A stretch of DNA of 64,000 bases, taken from 73-13 sp035556075 (GTDB lineage: Bacteria; Actinomycetota; Actinomycetes; Actinomycetales; Microbacteriaceae). The notes beneath the pieces were generated by a model. That model was not told the origin of the DNA. It saw only the letters and a program-made list of their open reading frames with translations, and did not search any database. Below are positions 31,326 through 39,890 of this stretch, piece by piece (position 1 is the stretch's first letter; each line of letters begins with the position of its first letter). The position numbers were made by a program, and so were the translations under genes. The stretch spans positions 1 to 64,000 of the forward strand of contig DATMFQ010000013.1 of assembly GCA_035556075.1 (NCBI GenBank). The letters run 5' to 3'.

Positions 31326-32581
31326 GCATGCTGGGGTTGCCGGAAGCGGACATCCGCGCACTTGTTGGCAGCGTGCGAACTGTGCCCCCGGACGGGCTCG
31401 GCGCGGCCGAGGTCGCCGACGCCTTCGCACTCGCGAGCTGGACGGTCATCGCTGAGCCTGCGGACGAGGTTGCGAGCCAGCTCATCACGCAGCTCGGCGC
31501 GGCGGCAGCGCTCGAGGCCCTCATCGCGAATCGGCCCATGGAGGAGGTCGCGGCGGCGGTCAACGCGGTGGCGGGGACCGGGACGCTCGCGATCGAGCAG
31601 CTGCGGCGAGGCTGGGCACGGTGGCAGCCGCGGCTCTCCGCGCGCAGTGCCGTGCGGGCGATCGAGCAGGCGGCAGCCTTTGACTGTTGCCTCGTGCTCC
31701 CTCGTGACGCCTCGTGGCCGTCCGGCCTCAGCGATCTCGGTGACCGCGCACCGTACGCGCTCTGGGCGCGAGGCCGCGGCGGACTCCTCGGCACCGGGGA
31801 GCCCACTGCTGATGGTGCGGCGCCGCACCGCGGCGAAGCGGTCGCGCTCGTCGGTGCGCGCGCGGCGACCGGGTACGGGGAGCATGTCGCGACCGAGTTC
31901 GCGGCCGGTCTCGCGGACCGAGGGGTCGTCGTGGTCTCAGGAGGGGCGTATGGCGTCGACGGTGCCGCCCATCGCGGCGCCCTGGCCGGTGGCGGTGTGA
32001 CGGCCGCGGTGCTCGCTGGCGGGCTGGATCGCCTCTATCCCGCCGGTCATGCGGCGCTCCTGCGGCGCGTTGCCACGAATGGGGTGCTGCTCGCCGAGGT
32101 GCCATGTGGCACCCCGCCCACGCGCTACCGGTTCCTGCAGCGCAACCGCGTCATCGCGGCGATCGCCGCCTCGGTCGTGGTCATCGAGGCCGGGTATCGC
32201 TCCGGGTCGCTCAACACGGCCGGGCATGCCGCGGAGATCGGCCGCCCGATCGGCGCGGTGCCCGGTCCCATCACGAGCGCGGCGTCGGCCGGGTGCCATC
32301 GGCTGCTCCGGGAGTTCCCGGCGGTCTGCGTCACGAGCGTGGCCGACGTGCTTGCCCTGCATCGGCCTGAGGGCGAGACACCGGCCACCGGATTCGATCG
32401 GCGCAGCCTCGAGGAGTTGCGTGTGCTTGACGCGCTCCGTCCGCGACAGGGGCGGGACACGACCGAGGTGGCCCGCCTGAGCGGTCTCGCCGAGGGCGAG
32501 GCGCGCGTCGTGCTCGGTCGCCTCGAGCTCGAGGGGGTCACCGCGCGGGGCGTCTCCGGCTGGGTACGGGCGGGCGGTTAG
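31322..32581 (+). CDS. dprA: DNA processing protein DprA
   Basis: 419 residues. The Rossmann-like DprA core shows GARAATGYGEHVATEFA, GGAYGVDGAAHRGAL, the NRVIAAIA strand and GYRSGSLNTAGHAAEIGR, ending in GPITSAASAGCHRLL. A C-terminal winged helix (TTEVARLSGLAEGEARVVL) follows. DprA loads RecA on incoming single-stranded DNA during transformation. It overlaps the broken yifB, so its expression may be affected by the element. Confidence 0.95.
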   Translation: MSMLGLPEADIRALVGSVRTVPPDGLGAAEVADAFALASWTVIAEPADEVASQLITQLGAAAALEALIANRPMEEVAAAVNAVAGTGTLAIEQLRRGWARWQPRLSARSAVRAIEQAAAFDCCLVLPRDASWPSGLSDLGDRAPYALWARGRGGLLGTGEPTADGAAPHRGEAVALVGARAATGYGEHVATEFAAGLADRGVVVVSGGAYGVDGAAHRGALAGGGVTAAVLAGGLDRLYPAGHAALLRRVATNGVLLAEVPCGTPPTRYRFLQRNRVIAAIAASVVVIEAGYRSGSLNTAGHAAEIGRPIGAVPGPITSAASAGCHRLLREFPAVCVTSVADVLALHRPEGETPATGFDRRSLEELRVLDALRPRQGRDTTEVARLSGLAEGEARVVLGRLELEGVTARGVSGWVRAGG

Positions 32582-32591
32582 CCTTGGGCGC

Positions 32592-33632
32592 ATGGTCCAG
32601 CTCGGGCAGCACCCTGCGCCCTCGCACACCGTCGTTCACCTTTCCGACACCCACCTGCTCGACGGCGGTGTCCAGCTCTACGGGCGAGTCGACTCGACGG
32701 TTCGGCTCATCTCGGCCCTCGAGCGGCTCGAGCACTCCGGCATTCAGCCGGACGCGATCGTGGTCACGGGCGATCTCGTGGACCTCGGGGAGGCTGCGGC
32801 GTACCGACGGCTCCGCAGCCTCGTCGAGCCGGTCGCCGCACGCCTCGGCGCCGAGATCGTGTGGTGCATGGGCAACCACGACGAGCGGGCGCCCTACGCA
32901 CGGGAGCTGTTCGACGAGCCAGAGCACACCGGTGACGGCTCGCACGGCATCGCCCCGCAGGATCGTGTGGTCGACGTCCACGGTTTGCGGATCATCGCCC
33001 TCGACACGACGGTCCCCGGCTACCACCACGGCGCGCTCGATCCCGAGCAGCTCGACTGGCTGCGTGCCCGGCTCGCCGAGCCAGCGGAGCACGGCACGCT
33101 GCTCGCGCTCCACCATCCGCCGATGCCGAGCCCGCTCACGGAGGCGATGGCGATCCTCGAGCTTGACGACCAGGACGCGCTTGCCACTGTGCTTGTCGGC
33201 ACCGATGTGCGGGGGATCCTCGCGGGGCATCTGCACTACTCGGCGCACTCGACGCTCGCGGGCATCCCGGTCTCGGTCGCCTCCGCGAGCTGCTACACGC
33301 TCGCGCTCGGGGTACCCGACCGCATCCTCGCGGGCGTCGACCGCCACCAGGCGTTTGACGTGCTGCACGTCTATCCCGACCGGGTCGTTCACACAACCGT
33401 CCCGGTCGATACGGCCGAGCTGGTCTCCGGCCACCCGGCCGAGGCCCTCGAGCGCATCGCGGCGATCCCGCCGGAGCTGCGTCGCGAGCTGTTCTCACGG
33501 AAAGACTCCGCATTCCAGGCCGCCGCGCTCCTCGCCGACCCGGTCGCGACGGCCACTGTCGCGGAAGCGGCGGTGGCGGCCGCACTGACCGAGGCAGCTA
33601 CTCGGGCGAGTCACCCCGAGGATCGTGGCTGA
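32592..33632 (+). CDS. class III metallophosphoesterase (CpdA / Rv0805-like)
   Basis: 346 residues. The metal-binding set is complete: HLSDTHLL, VVTGDLVDLG, CMGNHDERAPYA, ALHHPPMP and GILAGHLHYSAHS. This is the arrangement of 3',5'-cyclic nucleotide phosphodiesterases such as Rv0805/CpdA. The C-terminal 80 residues are helical and Ala-rich. ATG follows dprA by ten bases. Substrate (cAMP or another phosphodiester) is inferred from the family. Confidence 0.88.
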   Translation: MVQLGQHPAPSHTVVHLSDTHLLDGGVQLYGRVDSTVRLISALERLEHSGIQPDAIVVTGDLVDLGEAAAYRRLRSLVEPVAARLGAEIVWCMGNHDERAPYARELFDEPEHTGDGSHGIAPQDRVVDVHGLRIIALDTTVPGYHHGALDPEQLDWLRARLAEPAEHGTLLALHHPPMPSPLTEAMAILELDDQDALATVLVGTDVRGILAGHLHYSAHSTLAGIPVSVASASCYTLALGVPDRILAGVDRHQAFDVLHVYPDRVVHTTVPVDTAELVSGHPAEALERIAAIPPELRRELFSRKDSAFQAAALLADPVATATVAEAAVAAALTEAATRASHPEDRG

Positions 33633-33650
33633 CCGGGAGACCATGGGGTC

Positions 33651-34586
33651 GTGACCGAGACAGTGGTGCCACCGGCTTGGTCGGCGGAGATCGACGACTG
33701 GGTCAATCGGCTCGATGTCGCCCGCGGCCGGAGCTCGCACACGATTCGGGCCTACCGTGACGATGTCAGTCGCCTCGCCGCCTACGCGTTCGCCCGCGGC
33801 GCTGCCTCGCCCGCCGACGTCGACCTCGAGCTGCTGCGTGATTGGCTCGGTCTCCTCGCTGATGAGGGCATTGCGAAGTCCACGCTGGCTCGCCGCGCGG
33901 CTGCCGTACGTGGTTTTTACTCGGACCTGCGGCGCACCGGTGGCGTGGACGTCGACCCGGCAGCTCGGCTGCGCTCACCACGTCCGGACCGGCGGCTCCC
34001 CAAGGTGCCGAGCCGGCAGCAGGTCGCCGCCCTCCTCGGCGGCCTCCACGCCGCGGCCGATTCGGGGGATCCCGTGGCCATCCGGGATCTTGCGGTGGTT
34101 GAGTTGCTCTACGCGGCTGGGCTCCGCGTGAGTGAGCTCGTCGGCCTCGACATCGATGACCTCGATCGCCCCCGCCACACGGTGCGTGTCCTCGGGAAGG
34201 GCGCGAAAGAGCGGGTCCTGCCATACGGCGTGCCCGCCGCAGCGGCTCTCGAGCGATGGCTTGCGGACGGGCGGCCGGCGCTGGCCACCCCGGACTCGGG
34301 TGCCGCGGTATTCCTTGGTGCCCGTGGGGGTCGGCTTGGTGCTCGCGCCGTCCACTCGCTCGCGACGCGGCTCCTCGGCGAGGCGGCGGGGCCCCACGGG
34401 CCACACACCTTCCGTCACGCGGCGGCGACCCACCTGCTCGACGGCGGTGCGGACCTCAGGGTCGTCCAGGAATTGCTCGGCCATGCAAGCCTCAGCACGA
34501 CGCAGCTCTACACGCACGTCTCCATCGAGCGGCTCCGTGCCAGCTACGCGCAGGCGCACCCGCGTGCCGCTGAGCCACCGCGCTGA
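33651..34586 (+). CDS. xerC: tyrosine recombinase XerC
   Basis: 311 residues from GTG 33651. N-terminal SAM-like domain (SSHTIRAYRDDVSRLAAYAF) and catalytic domain with Arg in YAAGLRVSELVGLDI, Lys in VLGKGAKERVLP, HTFRHAAATHLLDGG, and the nucleophile in STTQLYTHVSIERL. Acts with XerD at dif to resolve chromosome dimers. Its place between dprA and rpsB is the usual XerC position in actinomycetes. It is not linked to the mobile element. Confidence 0.93.
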   Translation: MTETVVPPAWSAEIDDWVNRLDVARGRSSHTIRAYRDDVSRLAAYAFARGAASPADVDLELLRDWLGLLADEGIAKSTLARRAAAVRGFYSDLRRTGGVDVDPAARLRSPRPDRRLPKVPSRQQVAALLGGLHAAADSGDPVAIRDLAVVELLYAAGLRVSELVGLDIDDLDRPRHTVRVLGKGAKERVLPYGVPAAAALERWLADGRPALATPDSGAAVFLGARGGRLGARAVHSLATRLLGEAAGPHGPHTFRHAAATHLLDGGADLRVVQELLGHASLSTTQLYTHVSIERLRASYAQAHPRAAEPPR

Positions 34587-34644
34587 ACTGCTCGGCGCCG
34601 CCCTCCCCAGTCGCTGCGCTCCCGCCCGCACGGCACCCGCTCAC

Positions 34645-35193
34645 TCACTCGAGTGACCGCGTCGGCAGCAGCACCGCGCGCGGCACACCACCGAGCCACA
34701 GCAGCGGGTTCCGGTACTCGCCCGCGACCCGCACGCCCATGTGCACACAGCGCACGACGCAGTGTCCAGGCTCGACCCGTCCGACGGCCTGCCCGGCGGT
34801 GACCGAGTCGCCCGCGGTGACGCTCGTCGTCACCGGCTCAAAGCTCGAGATCACGCCATCGTGCTCGATCGACAGCACCGGCCGATCGACCACCCAGCCC
34901 GCGTACCGGACAACCCCGTCCGCGGGCGCGACCACCTCCGTCTCCCATGCACGGAGGTCGACGCCGCGATGTCCGGCCGACCACGGCTGCGCCGGCGCGG
35001 CGAACGCCCGCAGCACGAGCTGCTCGCCCGACAGCGGCCAGCGCCAGCGCCCCTGCTCGACGCGCGTCGTCGCCTTGGTCGCATCGGGGACCTCGGGCGC
35101 ACCCCATTCCTGCGAATGCGCCGCCGCGCTCCCGGCGAGGCCGAGCAGGCCGCCGGAGATCACCACTGCTGCAGCCCACCAGGATCGATGCAT
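34645..35193 (-). CDS. M23/LytM-like protein, secreted, degenerate metal site
   Basis: 182 residues from ATG 35193. Hydrophobic N-terminal signal (AAAVVISGGLLGLAGSAAA). The LytM core has HRGVDLRA (H-x3-D) and VVAPADGVVRYAGW, but where active M23 enzymes have H-L-H this protein has CVHMGVRV, so one metal ligand appears lost. Actinomycete homologues near rpsB share a similar C-x-H-x-G form. Probably a non-catalytic activator or peptidoglycan-binding factor. Convergent with xerC. Confidence 0.8.
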   Translation of the reverse strand: MHRSWWAAAVVISGGLLGLAGSAAAHSQEWGAPEVPDATKATTRVEQGRWRWPLSGEQLVLRAFAAPAQPWSAGHRGVDLRAWETEVVAPADGVVRYAGWVVDRPVLSIEHDGVISSFEPVTTSVTAGDSVTAGQAVGRVEPGHCVVRCVHMGVRVAGEYRNPLLWLGGVPRAVLLPTRSLE

Positions 35194-35323
35194 CCGGCCA
35201 GCCTGCCGGTCGTGCGCGCGGTGTGCCCGCCGACGGCGGCAGACTGTGGACAACTCGCACGCGGTCGCGATTGCGCACGAGCTACACCCTCGCCTGCACG
35301 GGCTGGCCCGGCATCGAACTGCT

Positions 35324-35568
35324 AGACTGCTCGTCGCACTTCCTCTCGGTCGGAGTCATCCGGCCACCAGGAGGTGACTACGCGCGTCCAGCGCGGTATC
35401 GACCCCATCGGTCCACACGCGGCTCTGTCAGGAGCAGCGTGTCGGCGGGGAAGGGCCAGGACGCCAGGGGTTCCACGGCAATCCGCCGAGGACCGACACA
35501 ACCGAGAACCGCACACGAAGGCCCGGCCCCGCCGGTCACCGGGTTGTGCAGAGAATAGGAGCACGGCC
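35324..35568 (+). promoter_or_regulatory. rpsB promoter -10 (TAGACT) and long leader
   Basis: TAGACT at 35324-35329 would give an untranslated leader of about 235 bases before the rpsB ATG. The gap 35194-35568 contains no other convincing gene. Long leaders before rpsB often serve feedback by S2; no defined structure could be assigned here. Confidence 0.4.
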
Positions 35569-36480
35569 ATGGCCGTCGTCACCATCCGCCAGCTGCTCGA
35601 CAGCGGCGTGCATTTCGGACACCGCACGAGTCGGTGGAACCCGAAGGTCAAGCGGTTCATCCTCGCCGAGCGCGGTGGCAACCACATCATCGACCTCCAG
35701 CAGTCGCTGCTGTACATCGACAAGGCGTATGACTTCGCCAAGGAGACCGTCGCCCGCGGCGGCACGATCCTCTTCGTCGGCACGAAGAAGCAGGCGCAGG
35801 AGGTCGTGGCCGAGCAGGCACAGCGTGTCGGCCAGCCCTACGTCAACGAGCGCTGGCTCGGTGGCCTGCTCACCAACTTCCAGACGATCGCGAAGCGCCT
35901 GGCCCGGATGAAGGAGCTCGAGGAGATCGACTTCGACGACGTCGCCGGCAGCGTGTTCACGAAGAAGGAGCTCCTGCTCAAGAAGCGCGAGCTCGACAAG
36001 CTGCACAAGTCGCTCGGCGGCGTCCGCAACCTCACCCGTACCCCGTCGGCCCTCTGGGTCATCGACCCGAAGCGCGAGCACCTCGCGATCGACGAGGCGC
36101 GCAAGCTCGGCATCCCGGTCATCGGCATCCTCGACACGAACGCCGACCCGGACGAGCTCGAGTACCCCATTCCGGGCAACGACGACGCGATCCGCTCCGT
36201 GGCGCTGCTCACCCGCATCATCGCCGACGGGATCGCGGAGGGCCTCATCGCCCGCCACCAGGCGCCCGAGGCTGCCGGCAACGTGTCCGCGGTGGCCGAC
36301 GTCGAGCCCCTCGCCGAGTGGGAGCGTGAGCTCCTCGAGCAGGGCGGCGCCGAAGCCCCTGCCGCCGCCGCACCCGCGGAGGCCCCTGAGTCCGAGGCGC
36401 CCGCCGAGGCTCCCGCGGTCGAGGCTCCGGCTGAGCCCGCCGCCGACACTGAGAAGACCGAGGCCCCGGCCGCCGAGTGA
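35569..36480 (+). CDS. rpsB: 30S ribosomal protein S2 with Ala/Pro/Glu tail
   Basis: 303 residues from ATG 35569, with AGGAG upstream. The S2 core (VTIRQLLDSGVHFGHRTSRW, LFVGTKKQAQEVV, RWLGGLLTNFQTI, IDPKREHLAIDEARKLGIPV) runs to about residue 245. The last 50 residues are nearly all Ala, Pro and Glu, like the S16 tail in this genome. An in-frame upstream extension exists but lacks conservation. Followed by tsf. Confidence 0.97.
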   Translation: MAVVTIRQLLDSGVHFGHRTSRWNPKVKRFILAERGGNHIIDLQQSLLYIDKAYDFAKETVARGGTILFVGTKKQAQEVVAEQAQRVGQPYVNERWLGGLLTNFQTIAKRLARMKELEEIDFDDVAGSVFTKKELLLKKRELDKLHKSLGGVRNLTRTPSALWVIDPKREHLAIDEARKLGIPVIGILDTNADPDELEYPIPGNDDAIRSVALLTRIIADGIAEGLIARHQAPEAAGNVSAVADVEPLAEWERELLEQGGAEAPAAAAPAEAPESEAPAEAPAVEAPAEPAADTEKTEAPAAE

Positions 36481-36525
36481 TCGGCGCCGCCTCGACCCGC
36501 ACACCGAATCAAAGGAAGTCCAGAC

Positions 36526-37353
36526 ATGGCTGATGTGAGCCTCGCCGACATCAAGGCGCTCCGGGAGCGTCTCGGCACCGGCATGGTCGACACGAAGAAC
36601 GCGCTCGTCGAGGCGGGCGGCGACGTCGAGAAGGCCGTCGAGATCCTGCGGCTCAAGGGGGCGAAGGGCAACGCGAAGCGCGCCGACCGCGCGACGAGCG
36701 AGGGCCTCGTCGCCGTCGTCGAGTCCACGGGTGCCGCGACGATGATCGAGCTCGCCTGCGAGACGGACTTTGTCGCGAAGAACGAGAAGTTCGTCGCCCT
36801 CGCCGAGCAGGTCGCGCAGGCGGTTGCCGCCGCTGGCGCCGACACCGTCGAGGCCGCGCTCGCGGCGCCCGCTGACGGCGGCACGGTCGGCTCGCTCATC
36901 GACGGCCAGGCGGCCACGATCGGCGAGAAGCTCGAGCTGCGCCGCGTGGCCCGGCTCGCCGGTGAGCACTTCGCGGTGTACCTGCACCAGACCTCGAAGG
37001 ACCTCCCGCCGCAGATCGGCGTCGTCGTCGCCTACGCAGGCGATGACGCGGAGACGGCTCGCTCGATCGCGCAGCACATCTCGTTCGCCGACCCGCAGTA
37101 CCTCGCCCGCGAGGACGTGCCCGCCGATGTCGTCGACAACGAGCGCCGCATCGTCGAGGAGATCACGCGGAACGAAGGCAAGCCGGAGGCCGCCCTGCCG
37201 AAGATCGTCGAGGGTCGCATCGGTGCCTTCTACAAGCAGGTCGTGCTCGGCGAGCAGGACTACGCGCGGGACAACTCGAAGTCGGTTGCCCAGGTGCTGA
37301 AGGAGACCGGCCTCACCGTGGCGGGCTTCGCCCGCTTCAAGGTCGGCGCCTGA
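36526..37353 (+). CDS. tsf: elongation factor Ts
   Basis: 275 residues, usual length. N-terminal UBA-like domain (LRERLGTGMVDTKNALVEAG, then AVEILRLKGAKG) and the nucleotide-exchange core with ELACETDFVAKNEKFVALA. EF-Ts recharges EF-Tu with GTP. Ribosome site AAAGGAAG upstream. A strong terminator follows 17 bases after the stop. Confidence 0.97.
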   Translation: MADVSLADIKALRERLGTGMVDTKNALVEAGGDVEKAVEILRLKGAKGNAKRADRATSEGLVAVVESTGAATMIELACETDFVAKNEKFVALAEQVAQAVAAAGADTVEAALAAPADGGTVGSLIDGQAATIGEKLELRRVARLAGEHFAVYLHQTSKDLPPQIGVVVAYAGDDAETARSIAQHISFADPQYLAREDVPADVVDNERRIVEEITRNEGKPEAALPKIVEGRIGAFYKQVVLGEQDYARDNSKSVAQVLKETGLTVAGFARFKVGA

Positions 37354-37370
37354 GCCGCACGCGATTCATC

Positions 37371-37412
37371 GCGGGAGGCCCCGGACCACGAGGTCCGGGG
37401 CCTCCCGCTTTT
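37371..37412 (+). terminator. rpsB-tsf intrinsic terminator
   Basis: A perfect 17-base stem (37371-37387 with 37392-37408), loop ACGA, then TTTT. Confidence 0.95.
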
Positions 37413-37469
37413 CGGCGTGCTGGCCCGCTGCGCTCTGGCGCCTTTCCCACCCCGCCACCCCCGTTCGAT

Positions 37470-37527
37470 GTGCACGTTTTCACCCGGTGCGCATGAATAT
37501 TCGGGCACACCGGGTGAAAACATGCAC
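37470..37527. repeat. 58-base extragenic palindrome, copy 1
   Basis: Arms GTGCACGTTTTCACCCGGTG and CACCGGGTGAAAACATGCAC (one mismatch), centred on GAATATTC. Closely related to the copy at 38932-39009. The 208-base gap here (37354-37561) otherwise holds only the tsf terminator. Confidence 0.9.
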
Positions 37528-37561
37528 AGGGAGCGCGGCGATTGCGGCGCGGGGAGCACGG

Positions 37562-38563
37562 TCAGTCGCTGACGAGCGGCTCCGGCCGTGGATAGCCCTC
37601 GAATGCGCTGAGCCGCGCACGGAATTCGTCGCGGGCGCCGTGGGGGAGCAGCGTCGCGCCCCAACTGAGCGAGATGCCGGGTGACCAGTCGCCGTCTCCC
37701 GTACCTCCGGCGGCTTTCGACGGGTCCTCGATCGAGAACATGAGCCACTGGCCATGGGGCCCTTCGATCGTGCCTGGAATCAGTGCTGCGGTCTCGGGGC
37801 GGTCCCCGCCGTAGGCGGCCGCCTCGTCGGCGTCGAACCACGGCCGCTCGAAATCGAGGATCGGCGACCCGTACCCGTGCCCGGCCGCGACGGCGGCAAC
37901 GATCTCGATCACGCGCTGCTGCGCGGGCCAGCCGTCCGGCACGGTGGTGCTCTGCGAGCCGGGGCTGTTGAGCACGACGAGCAGCGACTGCCCGCCGTAG
38001 CCGTTCGAGGTCGGGCGCTCCTCATAGTCCCAGGTCGTCCCGTTCGGGTCCGCGGCCCACGTGAGCCCGAACTCCGCGGTGAGCGCCGTCTCGATCTCCG
38101 TGAGCAGCGTCTGGGCCCCTTCCCAACCCTGCTCGGCGCTCGGTCCGGCGAGGACGGCGTCGGGGTCGAGCTCACGGTAGCCGTCGAGCTCGTGCTGCAC
38201 CTTGCCCGGGTAGTCCTTCCAATGCACCTCGTGCGCCGCGCCGTCGGCGCCGGTCTCGACCGTGACGACGCCGCGGAGCTGTGTGGTCATGAATGCGATG
38301 ACGATGCCGACGGGCACGCTCAGCACCGCGAGGGCGACGATGATCGAGCCGGTGGCGAGCCACCTGGAACGGCCGAGCGGGGTGCGCCAGCCAAGCCCGT
38401 CGATGAATCCGGCGTGGAGCGCGCCGAGCACGACCTGGCGCCTCGTGATGCCGAGCTCCCCGCAGTGGGCGAGATCGGCGGACCACTCCTCGAGCCGGAT
38501 CTCGCGCTGCTCCTTCGGGAGCACGGCGGCGGCGAGCCGGACGAGTCGCTCGCCGAGGCTCAC
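37562..38563 (-). CDS. membrane protein of unknown function, PadR-linked
   Basis: 333 residues. The first 65 residues (LVRLAAAVLPKEQREIRLEE, ADLAHCGELG) look like the cytoplasmic prefix found on proteins encoded beside PadR regulators. One clear membrane segment follows near residues 70-92 (GSIIVALAVLSVPVGIVIAF), then a large extracytoplasmic domain of 240 residues without a known motif. It overlaps the PadR gene by four bases, so the two form an operon. Confidence 0.75.
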   Translation of the reverse strand: MSLGERLVRLAAAVLPKEQREIRLEEWSADLAHCGELGITRRQVVLGALHAGFIDGLGWRTPLGRSRWLATGSIIVALAVLSVPVGIVIAFMTTQLRGVVTVETGADGAAHEVHWKDYPGKVQHELDGYRELDPDAVLAGPSAEQGWEGAQTLLTEIETALTAEFGLTWAADPNGTTWDYEERPTSNGYGGQSLLVVLNSPGSQSTTVPDGWPAQQRVIEIVAAVAAGHGYGSPILDFERPWFDADEAAAYGGDRPETAALIPGTIEGPHGQWLMFSIEDPSKAAGGTGDGDWSPGISLSWGATLLPHGARDEFRARLSAFEGYPRPEPLVSD

Positions 38564-38883
38564 AGGGCGCCGCCCGCGGCGGCTGGCCGGGGGGCCGTCG
38601 TCGCTGCGGCGCGGCGCCGGGCCTCGATCGCCTCGGCAGCGAGCTCGACAGCACCGTCGGTGAGCCGGTAGAGCCGTCGGCGCGGCCCGCTGCGCTCTGG
38701 TGCGTCCTCCCAGTCACCCTGCACCCAACCGAGCGACTCGAGCCGCGCGAGGATCGGGTAGACGGTGCCGGTGGGCCGTCCCGTCTCCTTTGCGATCCGC
38801 AAGCCCCACAGGGCGCCGTGGCTGACGAGCAGCACCTGGAGCACCTCGATCGTCGGCTCGGTCACTCTCGTCAGCCCGCGCAT
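38560..38883 (-). CDS. PadR-family transcriptional regulator
   Basis: 107 residues. Winged helix with LLVSHGALWGLRIAKETGRP, TGTVYPILARLESLGWV and RRRLYRLTDGAVELA, the PadR pattern, and a short Ala-rich end. ATG 38883 sits directly after GAGGA, too close for a normal ribosome site, so a leaderless message is possible; TAGTAT lies upstream. Probably represses its own operon. Confidence 0.88.
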   Translation of the reverse strand: MRGLTRVTEPTIEVLQVLLVSHGALWGLRIAKETGRPTGTVYPILARLESLGWVQGDWEDAPERSGPRRRLYRLTDGAVELAAEAIEARRRAAATTAPRPAAAGGAL

Positions 38884-38931
38884 TCCTCAATACTATCTAT
38901 CTAGAATAAGCGCTACAAGTCGCCCCTCCAT

Positions 38932-39009
38932 CCCGCCCCCTGTGCACGTTTTCACCCGGTACGCATGAGTATTCGGGCACATCGGGTGAAAACGTGCACA
39001 GGGGGCGGG
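38932..39009. repeat. extragenic palindrome, copy 2, with extended stem
   Basis: Arms 38932-38960 and 38981-39009, 29 bases with one mismatch. The inner part matches copy 1 (TGTGCACGTTTTCACCCGGT) and the outer part adds CCCGCCCCC / GGGGGCGGG. Loop contains GAGTATTC. It lies between padR and pyrH. Confidence 0.9.
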
Positions 39010-39100
39010 GCGGGAGGTGCCCGGGGTGGGGCAGGGGTGGGGCGTCCGGGTGGGGGTGGTGCCCGGGGTGGACGGTGGCACGCAGAGTAGGGTGGGAGCC

Positions 39101-39814
39101 GTGACTGACCAGCGCCGCCGCGTCCTGCTCAAACTCTCCGGGGAGGCCTTCGGCGGCGGACAGCTCGGGGTCAACCCCGACGTCGTCAGTGCCATCGCGC
39201 GGGAGATCGCGACCGCGAACGGGGAGGGCATCGAGATCGCGATCGTCGTCGGCGGCGGTAACTTCTTCCGCGGCGCCGAGCTGAGCCAGCGCGGCATGGA
39301 CCGGGGTCGGGCCGACTACATGGGCATGCTCGGCACAGTCATGAATGCGCTGGCGCTGCAGGACTTCCTCGAGCAGGCCGGCGCCCAGACGCGCGTGCAA
39401 AGTGCGATCACGATGACGCAGGTCGCGGAGTCCTACATCCCCCTCCGAGCGGTCCGGCACCTCGAGAAGGGCCGCGTCGTCATCTTCGGCGCGGGCGCCG
39501 GCCTGCCGTACTTCTCGACGGACACCGTCGCGGCGCAGCGTGCGCTCGAGATCCGCGCGGCCGAAGTCCTCGTCGCCAAGCACGGCGTCGACGGCGTCTA
39601 CACGGCGGACCCGAAGCAGGACCCGAGCGCGGTGAAGCTCGACCGCGTGACCTACCAGGAGGCGCTCGTCCAGGGGCTCAAGGTCGTCGACTCGACCGCA
39701 TTCAGCCTCTGCATGGACAACCGGATGCCGATGCTCGTCTTCGGGATGGCCCCCGAGGGCAACCTCACCGCCGCCCTCCGCGGCGAGCGCATCGGCACCT
39801 CGCTCACCGCATAG
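39101..39814 (+). CDS. pyrH: UMP kinase
   Basis: 237 residues from GTG 39101, with GGTGGGAG upstream. RVLLKLSGEAFGG, VVGGGNFFRG, MGMLGTVMNALALQDFLE and GAGAGLPYFSTDTVAAQRAL are the bacterial UMP kinase signature. It phosphorylates UMP to UDP and is allosterically controlled by GTP/UTP. Followed by frr. Confidence 0.96.
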   Translation: MTDQRRRVLLKLSGEAFGGGQLGVNPDVVSAIAREIATANGEGIEIAIVVGGGNFFRGAELSQRGMDRGRADYMGMLGTVMNALALQDFLEQAGAQTRVQSAITMTQVAESYIPLRAVRHLEKGRVVIFGAGAGLPYFSTDTVAAQRALEIRAAEVLVAKHGVDGVYTADPKQDPSAVKLDRVTYQEALVQGLKVVDSTAFSLCMDNRMPMLVFGMAPEGNLTAALRGERIGTSLTA

Positions 39815-39890
39815 GACAGCGCAGGATCGCAGAGGGCCGCGTCCGCCCGGTCGGGCCCAATAGGATTGCTCCGACGTAAAGGAGCCCCAC

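Noticed and set aside
33651..34586. xerC as a phage integrase
   Set aside because: It lies outside the island, in the standard host position before rpsB, with XerC-type motifs.
35374..35568. N-terminal extension of rpsB
   Set aside because: The extension is Arg/Pro-rich and unlike S2, while ATG 35569 has a ribosome site and begins the conserved S2 sequence.
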